The notes beneath the pieces were generated by a model that saw only the letters and a list, made by a program, of their open reading frames with translations, did not search any database and was not told the origin of the DNA. From NCBI GenBank assembly GCA_030043575.1, contig JASHXK010000094.1, positions 1 to 16,128 on the forward strand: a stretch of DNA of 16,128 nucleotides. The letters are read 5' to 3'. The stretch is from Terriglobales bacterium. Lineage in GTDB: Bacteria; Acidobacteriota; Terriglobia; Terriglobales; Acidobacteriaceae. The translations under genes were made by a program, and so were the position numbers. Positions 1-6,193 of the stretch are shown in pieces (position 1 is the first letter of the stretch; every line of letters begins with the position of its first letter).

Positions 1-327
1 GCTGACCTGCTTGTCGACCTCCGGCGTGATGAGATTGACCAACGGAGCAGCGGCAGTGATGCGGTCAAGATCATCGATGGTGAACCTGATTTGCGTGCCG
101 GCCTTTTGGCCGCCCGCCTGTTGGGAGGTGCGTCCGGGGAAGACGCCGATGATGCGCGTCCCCCAGTTGGCGAAGATGACCTCGATGGCACGGCCGAACC
201 CAGCGCCGTAGGCGAGCAGGAGAACCACGGTGGCGATGCCCCAGGCCATTCCGAGCATGGTCAGGGCGGTGCGGCGGCGGTTGAAGCGCATCGCTTCGTA
301 AGCTTGGGTTGCCAGATCGCGCATCAT
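1..327 (-). CDS. MacB/FtsX-type ABC transporter permease, N-terminal part (cut by window edge)
   Basis: The first 109 residues of an inner-membrane permease; the rest lies beyond position 1. An N-terminal amphipathic stretch (residues 2-20, with an RFNRRRTALTM segment) is followed by one hydrophobic helix at about residues 21-42. A soluble segment then begins, containing an IIGVFPGRTS motif. This matches the start of the MacB periplasmic-core family, which couples ATP hydrolysis by a separate ATPase to export or lipoprotein/peptide transport. It aligns by eye with the start of its upstream neighbour (FGIAWGVGSLLLL there, LGMAWGIATVVLL here), so the two are tandem paralogues, probably one operon. 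The start is ATGATG at 327/324. No clear Shine-Dalgarno is visible because a repeat block abuts the start codon. The substrate cannot be inferred. Confidence 0.85.
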   Translation of the reverse strand, partial: MMRDLATQAYEAMRFNRRRTALTMLGMAWGIATVVLLLAYGAGFGRAIEVIFANWGTRIIGVFPGRTSQQAGGQKAGTQIRFTIDDLDRITAAAPLVNLITPEVDKQVS

Positions 328-331
328 ATTA

Positions 332-440
332 CGCTGTTCGCCTTTCGCTCTTCGTCAGAAGACGCTTTTCGCTATTCGCCCTTCGCTTTTCGCCAGAACT
401 GAACGCTGCGATTTCTGGCGAAGAGCGAATAGCGAACGGC
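332..440. repeat. 7-base TTCGCNN / GCGAANN repeat block, hairpin-forming (copy 1)
   Basis: On the plus strand there are two arrays of TTCGCNN units (about 332-357 and 366-395) and then, after a loop of about 16 bases, an inverted array of GCGAANN units (415-440). The cores CGCCAGAA (391-398) and TTCTGGCG (413-420) are reverse complements, so the block can fold into a long, imperfect hairpin. It fills nearly all of the 120 bases between the stop codon of the upstream permease gene (448) and the start codon of the next (327). The same architecture, in the same orientation relative to the genes, recurs at 4824-5008. No coding capacity is evident. I do not recognise a named family. Confidence 0.8.
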
Positions 441-447
441 GTCCTTC

Positions 448-1695
448 CTATTCCTGTCTCAACGCGTCCACCGGCTGCAGCATGGCAGCCTTGCGAGCCG
501 GGTAAATTCCGGCAACGATTCCGGCGATGGCTAGCGTTCCAATCGCCAGCGTCGCCGACATCAACGACATCTTAGGGGGATCGAAGCCCGGCGCAGCGTC
601 GCCGATACCACGCATCATGTACATCAGTAATCCGGCGCCGGCCATGCCGATGGCGCCGCTCATCAGCGTCAGAAACGCGCCTTCCAGGAAAAACTGCAGC
701 AGAATGCTGCGATTGGTCGCGCCCAGCGCTTTGCGCAATCCGATCTCGCGCGTGCGCTCGCTGACGGCCACCAGCATGATGTTGATGATGCCGATGGCGC
801 CCAGCGTCAGGGTCACCAGGCCTACGCCGCCAAGGAACAGATCCATCGCGTCGAAAATCTTGGCCACGGTTTCTGAGTTCTTGATCGTGTCCCAATCCTC
901 GAAGGCGTCCTCGTCATGCCAGTCGAAGCCGTGATTGCGGGCGATGACCTTGCGAACTTCCTCGCGTGCCAGGGCGTGCTCCTGGCGAATGCGCGGCCGG
1001 TAGTTGATGAACGACACCGCGTCCTCCTGGCCGTCTTTGGTCAGCGGGAAGTACTCACGCATGGTACTGAAGGGCATGAACACGCGATTGTTCGTCGAAT
1101 TGTTATCGCCGTGACCGACCCGCTGCACCACGCCAATCACTTCAAAACGGATGCCGTCGAGCAAAATGGCATTGCCGACGGCCGGGCGTCCGGGAAAAAG
1201 ATTCTTCAGCATCTCGTCGCCGACCACCGCCACCAGGCGCTTCTGGGTTTCGTCATCCTGATTGAACCAGCGTCCAGCGGCCAGCGGCAGATAACGAATC
1301 TGGTTGTAATGCGGAGGGACGCCGCTGACCTCACCGTTGGTGTTGGCGTATTCGCTGACCTCGCGGAGGTCGGTGCGCGAGAGCACCGGCGCGGCCGCTC
1401 GAACATGCGGCGCCTCGTTCAGAATGTCGCGATAGTCCTGATCGGTGAGGTTGTAGCTGCGGCCGGAGCTCATGTTGCCGGCGACCGCCGGCGCACGGCC
1501 GGGAAAGACGAACATGATGTCTTCGCCGAGCGAGTTGAGCTCGCGCCGATTGCCGGAGCGGAAACCCTCGCCCAGACCCACCAGCAGCAGCAACGATCCC
1601 ACCCCCCAGGCGATGCCGAACATCGTCAGGAACGAGCGCAGCTTGTGCGCCCACAGCGTGCGCAACATCTGGCGAAGGATCTCGAAGAACATCAT
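448..1695 (-). CDS. MacB/FtsX-type ABC transporter permease
   Basis: An inner-membrane permease of the MacB family, 415 residues from the ATGATG at 1695/1692. It has an N-terminal helix (about residues 21-43) and a large extracytoplasmic core (about 50-280) with LGEDIMFVFPGR near its start. Three further membrane helices lie at about 286-310, 335-360 and 380-400. The conserved cytoplasmic motif SERTREIGLRKALGA (312-326) and the C-terminal YPARKAA...PVDALR motif mark an FtsX-domain permease that works with a separate ATPase. The frame is open up to a GTG at 1782, but the family's usual start and a GGAG at 1707-1710 favour the later ATG. The spacing to that GGAG is long, so the start is not certain. 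No ATPase or HlyD-like partner is visible here; they may lie beyond position 1. The substrate is unknown. Confidence 0.9.
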   Translation of the reverse strand: MMFFEILRQMLRTLWAHKLRSFLTMFGIAWGVGSLLLLVGLGEGFRSGNRRELNSLGEDIMFVFPGRAPAVAGNMSSGRSYNLTDQDYRDILNEAPHVRAAAPVLSRTDLREVSEYANTNGEVSGVPPHYNQIRYLPLAAGRWFNQDDETQKRLVAVVGDEMLKNLFPGRPAVGNAILLDGIRFEVIGVVQRVGHGDNNSTNNRVFMPFSTMREYFPLTKDGQEDAVSFINYRPRIRQEHALAREEVRKVIARNHGFDWHDEDAFEDWDTIKNSETVAKIFDAMDLFLGGVGLVTLTLGAIGIINIMLVAVSERTREIGLRKALGATNRSILLQFFLEGAFLTLMSGAIGMAGAGLLMYMMRGIGDAAPGFDPPKMSLMSATLAIGTLAIAGIVAGIYPARKAAMLQPVDALRQE

Positions 1696-1998
1696 GGAAA
1701 ACAGGGCTCCGGCTGCGACAGAAATCGATCCATTCTGATTTACGAGAATGTGCTTAAGTTGGTTCCGCAATCGGCACCACAACTTCTCTATTGGACTCGA
1801 TTAACTTCCGAAACGGTAGCGACTTAGCGGGGAATGAGATGAGCTGCTGCTCGACGCTTTAAAGCGAGATGAAAAACGTGAAGATCCGCACGATTCCTGC
1901 CCAAAATCGGACGGAATTGGTTATAGTAGAAGCACACCAGCCGCGATCCCGCAAGATTGCTCAGGCTGTAAATATTTCACAGTCAGGAGTATAGAAAG
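1696..1998. other. Divergent intergenic region, no gene
   Basis: This stretch separates the leftward permease genes from the rightward DUF2934 gene and should hold both promoters. The only recognisable element is a TATAGT box at 1922-1927 on the plus strand, about 70 bases before the DUF2934 start; no convincing -35 partner lies at normal spacing. The open frame that runs into it from the permease gene (to 1782) lacks a good start signal. No repeat family copy and no RNA gene were seen. Confidence 0.5.
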
Positions 1999-2271
1999 AT
2001 GCCGAAAGCACCAAGCGACAAGGGCAGCGCAACGCCAAAGAAACGCACCCGCAAAGCCGCGCCAGGGGCTGGAAATGGCGTCCATGCGGCGAACGGAAAT
2101 GGCGCTTCCGCGCAATCCGTAGCCGCCACCTCAGTTTCGCCCAGCCTGGAGGAGCGGATCCGCGCGCGTGCCTACGAGATTTACCTGGAGCGGGGCGATA
2201 ACGGCGGTTCTCCGGAGCAGGATTGGCTGCGCGCCAAGGAAGAGATCTGCGGCCGCGCGACAACTGCCTAG
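1999..2271 (+). CDS. DUF2934 domain protein
   Basis: A 90-residue protein. Residues 1-48 are low-complexity and basic (Lys/Arg/Ala/Gly/Asn), likely disordered, with a KKRTRK cluster at about 14-19. Residues 50-85 match the short DUF2934 domain: an ERIRARAYEIYLERG helix, then a turn and a DWLRAKEEI helix. This domain is common in Acidobacteriota and Proteobacteria as small proteins of unknown role; the basic tail could bind nucleic acid, but that is inference. The ATG at 1999 is supported by AGGAG at about 1984-1988. A candidate terminator lies about 60 bases after the stop, so the gene is probably transcribed alone. No signal peptide or membrane segment. Confidence 0.85.
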   Translation: MPKAPSDKGSATPKKRTRKAAPGAGNGVHAANGNGASAQSVAATSVSPSLEERIRARAYEIYLERGDNGGSPEQDWLRAKEEICGRATTA

Positions 2272-2297
2272 TCTCGCCTGACGTCGGGCTCAGCCCT

Positions 2298-2326
2298 TTG
2301 CTTGTATCGAAGAGATCAGATACTAT
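2298..2326 (+). promoter_or_regulatory. Candidate sigma-70-type promoter for the response regulator
   Basis: TTGCTT (2298-2303) and TACTAT (2321-2326) are separated by 17 bases, the ideal spacing. The -10 matches the consensus at five of six positions; the -35 matches at the TTG core. It lies about 70 bases upstream of the response-regulator start at 2399. Assigned by pattern only. Confidence 0.4.
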
Positions 2327-2329
2327 ATT

Positions 2330-2353
2330 GGCCGCTGGGTGCGGCCGGTTTTT
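2330..2353 (+). terminator. Candidate rho-independent terminator after the DUF2934 gene
   Basis: A perfect 6-bp stem, GGCCGC (2330-2335) and GCGGCC (2341-2346), with a 5-base loop, is followed by GG and five T (2349-2353). It lies 58 bases beyond the DUF2934 stop. The stem is short and the T-run is offset by two bases, so termination may be only partial. The overlap with the adjacent promoter suggests a compact boundary between two transcription units. Confidence 0.5.
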
Positions 2354-2398
2354 GTTGGCCGCTGGCTTCCAGCGCACCGCCACTTTTTAGGACCGAAC

Positions 2399-2779
2399 TT
2401 GCGTCAGGTTCTCCTCGTTGACGACAATCCAGTGCAACTGAGCGTTCGCGAAGCGGTTTTGCGAACGGCTGGCTTGCAGGTTTCGGTCGCCACCACGGCC
2501 GAAAGCGCCCTAGCGATGCTGCGCGGCTTGTCCGATCGTATCGGGCTGGTCATCACCGATCACCTCATGCCGGGCTGCAGTGGATCCGAACTGGTGCGGC
2601 AGATCCGAAGTTTCAACCCATGGCTGCCTGTGATTGTCCTCAGTGGCTTGGCTGAGGCTGAGCGAGAATACGCGGATCTGGCAGTCGTCTTTCGACACAA
2701 GCCTATCCCTCCTCTCGATTTGATCGAGCTGGTGCGGGCCAGCCTGGATCAGGCGAGCCAACAACGCGGCGCGGCCTAG
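2399..2779 (+). CDS. Stand-alone response-regulator receiver (REC) domain protein
   Basis: A cytoplasmic phosphoacceptor of two-component signalling, 126 residues consisting of the REC domain only with no output domain, like CheY-type or diguanylate-free single-domain regulators. Numbered from the TTG start: the acidic pocket is D8-D9 in VLLVDDN, the phosphoacceptor is D54 in VITDHLMPG, the switch Ser is S82 in VIVLSG, and the conserved Lys is K101 in RHKPIPP. All catalytic positions are intact. The start is chosen as TTG 2399 because AGGA (2389-2392) sits six bases upstream and the REC beta-1 strand begins at once. An in-frame GTG at 2339 lies inside the preceding hairpin and lacks a ribosome site. 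No histidine kinase is nearby, so its partner is unknown. Confidence 0.85.
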   Translation: MRQVLLVDDNPVQLSVREAVLRTAGLQVSVATTAESALAMLRGLSDRIGLVITDHLMPGCSGSELVRQIRSFNPWLPVIVLSGLAEAEREYADLAVVFRHKPIPPLDLIELVRASLDQASQQRGAA

Positions 2780-2842
2780 CCTCTCCCACGCAAGCCCGAC
2801 CTAGTGACGCTTACTCGGCTGACCCCCACGACCAGACTCCAT

Positions 2843-2860
2843 ATGTGACTAAAGTTACAT
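2843..2860 (+). promoter_or_regulatory. Candidate CRP/FNR-family operator upstream of ccmE
   Basis: The near-palindrome ATGTGAC-TAAA-GTTACAT contains TGTGA-N6-TTACA, one base from the CRP-type consensus TGTGA-N6-TCACA. A TATCCT box lies at 2883-2888, which would place the operator centre (2851.5) roughly 42-43 bases before a start site near 2894. That is close to the class II activator position. ccmE begins at 2937. CRP/FNR-family control of respiratory cytochrome genes is well known; its action here is inference from pattern and position. Confidence 0.45.
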
Positions 2861-2901
2861 GGCGTCATTCTCGCAACCGCGTTATCCTTGTTGCATTGGG
2901 C

Positions 2902-2916
2902 GCGGCCCTCGGCCGC
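2902..2916 (+). other. Leader hairpin just before the ccmE ribosome site
   Basis: A perfect GCGGCC / GGCCGC stem with a 3-base loop ends six bases before the ccmE Shine-Dalgarno AAGGGA (2923-2928). No T-run follows, so it is not an intrinsic terminator. It could protect the 5' end of the mRNA or modulate ribosome access; that is speculation. Confidence 0.35.
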
Positions 2917-2936
2917 AAGATGAAGGGAATCCTACG

Positions 2937-3416
2937 ATGTCGGAGCAGGGACGCAGATACGTGCGCTTTGGCGCGGTGATGGCCGTGATTGTGGCCGCTC
3001 TCGGTTACCTCGCTTATACGGGCGTGCAGGACAGCAAGAGCTATTACGTGACTATCAAAGAGCTGAACGGGATGGGCGATGGCGCCTACGCTAAGCGCCT
3101 GCGCGTCGCCGGCAATGTTGCGCCGGGCTCGATCCGGCGGCAGGGAACCCACGCCGAGTTTCAACTGGTGGAGCAGGACCGCACCTTGCCTGTGATTTAT
3201 GGCGGCACAGAACCGCTGCCGGACACCTTCAAGGACAACGCGCAGGCTCTGGCGGAGGGTAGGTTCGGCCGCGATGGCGTCTTCCATGCGACTAACATTC
3301 AGGCCAAATGCGCCTCGAAGTATGCACCCAAACAAAACGGCCAACCGGGAGCCGCTCCGGCCGGGCAGGGGAACGCGCAAAAAGCTTCGCTCGCGACACC
3401 AGGGATGGGTCAGTAG
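2937..3416 (+). CDS. ccmE: Cytochrome c maturation haem chaperone CcmE, CxxxY variant
   Basis: A periplasm-facing haem chaperone of System I cytochrome c maturation. It receives haem from CcmC/CcmABD and passes it to the CcmF ligation machinery. The protein has 159 residues: a short cytoplasmic tail, one membrane anchor (about 12-30), and an OB-fold domain (about 36-130) with KRLRVAGNV and LPVIYGGTEPLPDTF as family hallmarks. A flexible Gln/Ala/Gly-rich tail follows. The haem-attachment site reads AKCASKY, with Cys125 and Tyr129, where canonical CcmE has His in HxxxY. CxxxY forms are known from Desulfovibrio and archaea. The ATG at 2937 is preceded by AAGGGA at 8-base spacing. The frame is open upstream to 2859, but without a ribosome site. 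First gene of the ccmEABCD run; 34 bases separate it from ccmA. Confidence 0.93.
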   Translation: MSEQGRRYVRFGAVMAVIVAALGYLAYTGVQDSKSYYVTIKELNGMGDGAYAKRLRVAGNVAPGSIRRQGTHAEFQLVEQDRTLPVIYGGTEPLPDTFKDNAQALAEGRFGRDGVFHATNIQAKCASKYAPKQNGQPGAAPAGQGNAQKASLATPGMGQ

Positions 3417-3450
3417 AGCATTGCCAGCAGTTCTCACGGAACCGCACAAC

Positions 3451-4149
3451 ATGGCAGGTACCAGCGAACCTCACCCTCCGCCTGTCATCCTCCTCGATAA
3501 TCTGGTGAAGTTTTTTGGCCGCTTTGCGGCGCTGCGCGGCATCTCGGCCAGCTTCGCGCCCGGGCGGCTGTATGTCGTGTTGGGCGACAACGGAGCGGGA
3601 AAGAGCACATTGCTGCGCGTCGTCGCCGGGCTGATGGAACCGAGCCAGGGCAGTATCAGCCTACTTGGCGCAAAGCGTATTCGCGAGGTTGCGCCTCGTA
3701 TCGGCTACATGGGTCACGCACCACTGCTTTATGACGAGCTCAGCGGCATGGAGAACCTGCGTTACTTCGCCGGGCTCTATGGCATTCCGGACGACGAGGT
3801 CAGCCGCAATGCGATGCGCATGGTTGGCCTCGATCCCGATCTCCCGCGGCGCGTCGGCCAGTATTCGCAAGGCATGCGGCAGCGGCTATCGCTGGCCCGC
3901 GCTGTCCTGCACGATCCGGAGTTGATTCTGCTGGACGAGCCGTTTTCCAACGTCGATGTACACTCCGCCCGCGACATGGCCGCGGTGCTGGGACGCGTTC
4001 GCGATCAGGGCAAGACGATCTTTGTCGTCACCCATCAGGCGGCGCTGATGGAGGATGTCGCTGATGAGTTCGTGCACATGGCCGCGGGACAGATTGTGAG
4101 CCGCGATGAGGTCGTGCGAAAATCCGTCAATGTCGGGTCGATGCGATGA
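3451..4149 (+). CDS. ccmA: Haem exporter/release ATPase CcmA
   Basis: The ATP-binding subunit of the CcmABCD complex, which uses ATP hydrolysis to release holo-CcmE from CcmC. It has 232 residues from the ATG at 3451. The motifs are complete: Walker A GDNGAGKST (45-53), the ABC signature SQGMRQR (139-145), Walker B LILLDEP with catalytic Glu163, and the H-loop His195 in FVVTHQ. ATPases of this size with a YMGH segment before the signature are typical of CcmA, and the ccmE and ccmB neighbours confirm the assignment. The Shine-Dalgarno is weak, and an in-frame TTG at 3421 is possible but unsupported. The stop overlaps the ccmB start by four bases (ATGA), indicating translational coupling. Cytoplasmic, bound to CcmB. 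Confidence 0.92.
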   Translation: MAGTSEPHPPPVILLDNLVKFFGRFAALRGISASFAPGRLYVVLGDNGAGKSTLLRVVAGLMEPSQGSISLLGAKRIREVAPRIGYMGHAPLLYDELSGMENLRYFAGLYGIPDDEVSRNAMRMVGLDPDLPRRVGQYSQGMRQRLSLARAVLHDPELILLDEPFSNVDVHSARDMAAVLGRVRDQGKTIFVVTHQAALMEDVADEFVHMAAGQIVSRDEVVRKSVNVGSMR

Positions 4150-4820
4150 CTACGCTGACCGTGACGCGCACCACATTGCTGAAAGATCTGCGCATGGAGT
4201 GGCGCTCCAAGGACGCCATAAACTCCATGCTGTTCTTCGCCCTGCTGGTGGTAGTGATTTTCAGCTTCGCCTTCAATCCCACGGCGGAAGAGTCGCGCAT
4301 GATCGCCGGCGGATTGATCTGGGTGGCATTTCTTTTCGCGGCCGTCGTCGCTCTGAATCAGACCTGGGCACGCGAGCTGCGCAACCAGGTGCTGGACGCC
4401 TATCGCGTCTCGCCCGCGCCGCCGAATGCGTTGTTCCTGGCGAAAGCGATTGGCAACTTTCTGTTCGTGGTCGTGCTGGAATGCCTGATGACGCCGCTGT
4501 TCGTGATCTTCTACGAGCTGCGGTCGATTGGGCCGGTGTGGCAGTTGATCGTGGTCGCGCTGTTGGGAACGTGGGCGCTGGTGGTGAATGGAACGTTTTT
4601 CGCCGCGTTGTCGATCCGCACTCGCAGCCGCGAAATCATGCTGCCGCTCATCCTGTTTCCCATTTCGATTCCAGCGCTGCTCGGCATGGTGGATGCGACT
4701 ACGTCGATCCTGACGGGCGAGGCGACGCCAGACTTCTGGATTAAGCTGCTGGCGGTTTACGATATCGTGTTTACCGCCATCTGCCTGATGCTGTTTGAAA
4801 CGGTGTTGAATGCGGAGTGA
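4146..4820 (+). CDS. ccmB: Cytochrome c maturation ABC permease CcmB
   Basis: The membrane subunit of CcmABCD, 224 residues, the normal family length. Six hydrophobic helices are visible at about 26-43, 53-71, 101-122, 130-155, 164-182 and 199-220. Family-typical motifs include KDLRMEWRSKDAINSM near the N-terminus, ALNQTWARE (69-77), LSPAPP-like RVSPAPPNALFLAK (87-100) and LPLILFPISIPAL (166-178). It forms the transporter core with CcmA and CcmC. The ATG overlaps the ccmA stop by four bases. The next gene, ccmC, would normally follow closely, but here a 190-base repeat-filled gap intervenes. Confidence 0.92.
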   Translation: MTTLTVTRTTLLKDLRMEWRSKDAINSMLFFALLVVVIFSFAFNPTAEESRMIAGGLIWVAFLFAAVVALNQTWARELRNQVLDAYRVSPAPPNALFLAKAIGNFLFVVVLECLMTPLFVIFYELRSIGPVWQLIVVALLGTWALVVNGTFFAALSIRTRSREIMLPLILFPISIPALLGMVDATTSILTGEATPDFWIKLLAVYDIVFTAICLMLFETVLNAE

Positions 4821-4823
4821 GAC

Positions 4824-5008
4824 GCTGTTCGCCATTCGCTCTTCGCCTTTCGCCAGAGGCGAATCGGATAGACTGCGGCGAGGAATGACTGGAGTTCATC
4901 TCGTAGACGACGGCTTTGTATCAGGGCACGACTGAAGTCCTGCGCCCTGGGGCAATCGGCGAGGCAGGCCTCTGGCGAAGAGCGAACAGCGAACAGCGAA
5001 TAGCGACA
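4824..5008. repeat. 7-base TTCGCNN / GCGAANN repeat block, hairpin-forming (copy 2)
   Basis: A left array of TTCGCNN units (about 4828-4854) ends in CGCCAGAGGC (4851-4860). A right array of GCGAANN units (about 4974-5006) begins with GCCTCTGGCG (4968-4977). These cores are exact reverse complements, so the two arms can pair across a loop of about 107 bases. The block starts just after the ccmB stop (4820) and ends two bases before the ccmC ATG (5011). The loop carries a separate REP-like palindrome (4918-4948). The bases before the ccmC ATG (AGCGACAAT) resemble those before the permease start at 327 (AGCGTAAT). Confidence 0.8.
4918..4948. repeat. REP-like palindrome nested in the ccmB-ccmC repeat block
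   Basis: The sequence GTATCAGGGCACGACT followed by AGTC and GCCC forms an imperfect hairpin (GGGC at 4924-4927, GCCC at 4944-4947, apex ACTGAAGT). The prefix GTATCAGGGCAYGACT is shared with the element at 13023. Similar short palindromes are dispersed in acidobacterial genomes. No mobilising transposase is in this window. Confidence 0.55.
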
Positions 5009-5010
5009 AT

Positions 5011-5694
5011 ATGAAAAGACTCGCACTCATTACGCTTCCTCTTACGCTGGTGCTGCTCGCGGTCTCGAGCTACCTCGCGCTCGTGGTGGCTCCTACGGAA
5101 GCGACCATGGGCGATGTGCAGCGCATTTTCTATTACCACGTGCCGTCGGCCTGGGTGGGAGGTTTCTGCTTCTTCATCAACTTCGTTGCGTCCATCTGGT
5201 ACCTGTGGAAACGCAGTCCCAGGAGCGATGCACTGGCCGCCGCGTCGGCGGAAGTAGGTGTGGTGTTCTGCGCCGTGCTGCTGATTGAAGGGACGTTGTG
5301 GGCACGCCCGGTGTGGGGCATTTGGTGGACCTGGGACGCGCGGCTCACGACCACACTGGTGCTGTGGCTGATCTATGTGAGTTACCTGGTTCTGCGGCGC
5401 TTTTCCGCGGGACAGACGCAGGTGATGGCCGCGGCGCTCGCGGTCTTCGCGTTCGCCGATGTTCCCATCGTCTACATGTCGATTCGCTGGTTTCGCACCC
5501 AGCATCCCTCGCCGGTGATGGGTGGCGGCGAGAACTCCGGACTCGCTCCGGCTATGCTACAGGTCTTCCTCGTCAACCTGGCGCTATTCACCGTGCTGGG
5601 GATTCTCTTCATCTGGCTGCGCTACAAGCTGGAGACGGCCGAGCAGGCGTTGGAATCGGCCCACGCGCAGGCCGCGCTGAAAGGAGCAGCGTAA
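5011..5694 (+). CDS. ccmC: Haem-handling membrane protein CcmC
   Basis: Binds haem at the outer face of the inner membrane and attaches it to CcmE. It has 227 residues with six hydrophobic helices. The tryptophan-rich WWD signature WGIWWTWDAR lies at 102-111, and two axial histidine candidates flank it: His43 in FYYHVPSAW and His165 in RTQHPSPV. This is the exact CcmC pattern and distinguishes it from the longer CcmF. The C-terminus carries a short charged, Ala-rich cytoplasmic tail. The ATG at 5011 has no Shine-Dalgarno; the bases upstream belong to the repeat block, so translation may be inefficient or depend on mRNA folding. The stop overlaps the next start by one base (TAATG). Confidence 0.93.
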   Translation: MKRLALITLPLTLVLLAVSSYLALVVAPTEATMGDVQRIFYYHVPSAWVGGFCFFINFVASIWYLWKRSPRSDALAAASAEVGVVFCAVLLIEGTLWARPVWGIWWTWDARLTTTLVLWLIYVSYLVLRRFSAGQTQVMAAALAVFAFADVPIVYMSIRWFRTQHPSPVMGGGENSGLAPAMLQVFLVNLALFTVLGILFIWLRYKLETAEQALESAHAQAALKGAA

Positions 5695-5825
5695 TGAGTT
5701 CTATCGCATTTCTGAAGGCTGCGTACATCGTGGCGTGGGCTGCGTATCTGGCATACCTCATGCGAATTCTTCTGCGGATGAAGAAGGTGGAAACAGAGAT
5801 GAAGGATCTGGAACGCGGCAAGTGA
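5694..5825 (+). CDS. ccmD: Small membrane protein, probable CcmD
   Basis: A 43-residue protein with a single hydrophobic helix (about 5-27), then a basic and acidic amphipathic tail (LLRMKKVETEMKDLERGK). Size, topology and position directly after ccmC fit CcmD, the small subunit that holds CcmABC together and helps release holo-CcmE. CcmD is poorly conserved, so the assignment rests on context. AAGGAG (5681-5686) sits seven bases before the ATG, and the start overlaps the ccmC stop by one base. It is the last gene of the cluster. The convergent aroQ stop is 34 bases away, and no strong terminator is visible between them. Confidence 0.8.
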   Translation: MSSIAFLKAAYIVAWAAYLAYLMRILLRMKKVETEMKDLERGK

Positions 5826-5859
5826 TCGGATCACGGTGGTTCGTCGCCTTGCGGCGGCG

Positions 5860-6171
5860 TCAATCGTTCGGCTCCAATTCCGTCGGCATCTTCTCCTCGC
5901 TCTCCGGTGCCATCTCGTCCCGCTGGATCTGCCGCATCACGTCAATCAATCGTTCATAAATCTGCCGCAACTGCCGCTCCGACAATGGCCCAGCGTTGTA
6001 CCGCGCAATATTCTCGAAGATGATCTTCTCGCGGTCGGGCTCATAGATGGGCATGGACGAGTTGCGCTTCAGCTTGCCGATTTCGTGTGCACATTGCGCC
6101 CGCGCGCTCAGCAATTCGACCAGCTTGCGATCCAACTCATCGATCTTCTTACGCCAATCGGCGATATCCAT
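5860..6171 (-). CDS. aroQ: AroQ-type chorismate mutase
   Basis: Converts chorismate to prephenate, the entry to Phe and Tyr synthesis; cytoplasmic. It has 103 residues, a single all-helical AroQ domain. By eye alignment with the E. coli P-protein mutase domain, active-site residues are kept: R7 (WRKKIDELD), R24 (LLSAR), K35 (IGKLK), R47 and E48 (DREKI). Residues 86-103 form an acidic, probably disordered tail. No dehydratase, dehydrogenase or ACT domain is fused and no signal peptide is present, so this is the free monofunctional form. It starts 22 bases after the trpA stop and is the last gene of the trpCFBA-aroQ run. Its ribosome site is weak, which suggests coupling to trpA. Confidence 0.9.
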   Translation of the reverse strand: MDIADWRKKIDELDRKLVELLSARAQCAHEIGKLKRNSSMPIYEPDREKIIFENIARYNAGPLSERQLRQIYERLIDVMRQIQRDEMAPESEEKMPTELEPND

Positions 6172-6193
6172 GGCCCGTCACTTGCTCACAACG

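Noticed and set aside
332..440. CRISPR array
   Set aside because: The units are 7 bases with no unique spacers, arranged in inverted arms, and no cas genes are near.
916..1827. Plus-strand open frame of about 300 codons opposite the permease gene
   Set aside because: Antisense to a clear FtsX-domain protein; no ribosome site and no family features.
2339..2398. GTG 2339 as start of the response regulator
   Set aside because: It lies inside a terminator-like hairpin, lacks a ribosome site, and would add 20 residues before the REC domain. TTG 2399 has AGGA at good spacing.
4035..4835. Minus-strand open frame opposite ccmA/ccmB
   Set aside because: The product is Gln/His/Arg-rich low complexity, a shadow of two confident genes.
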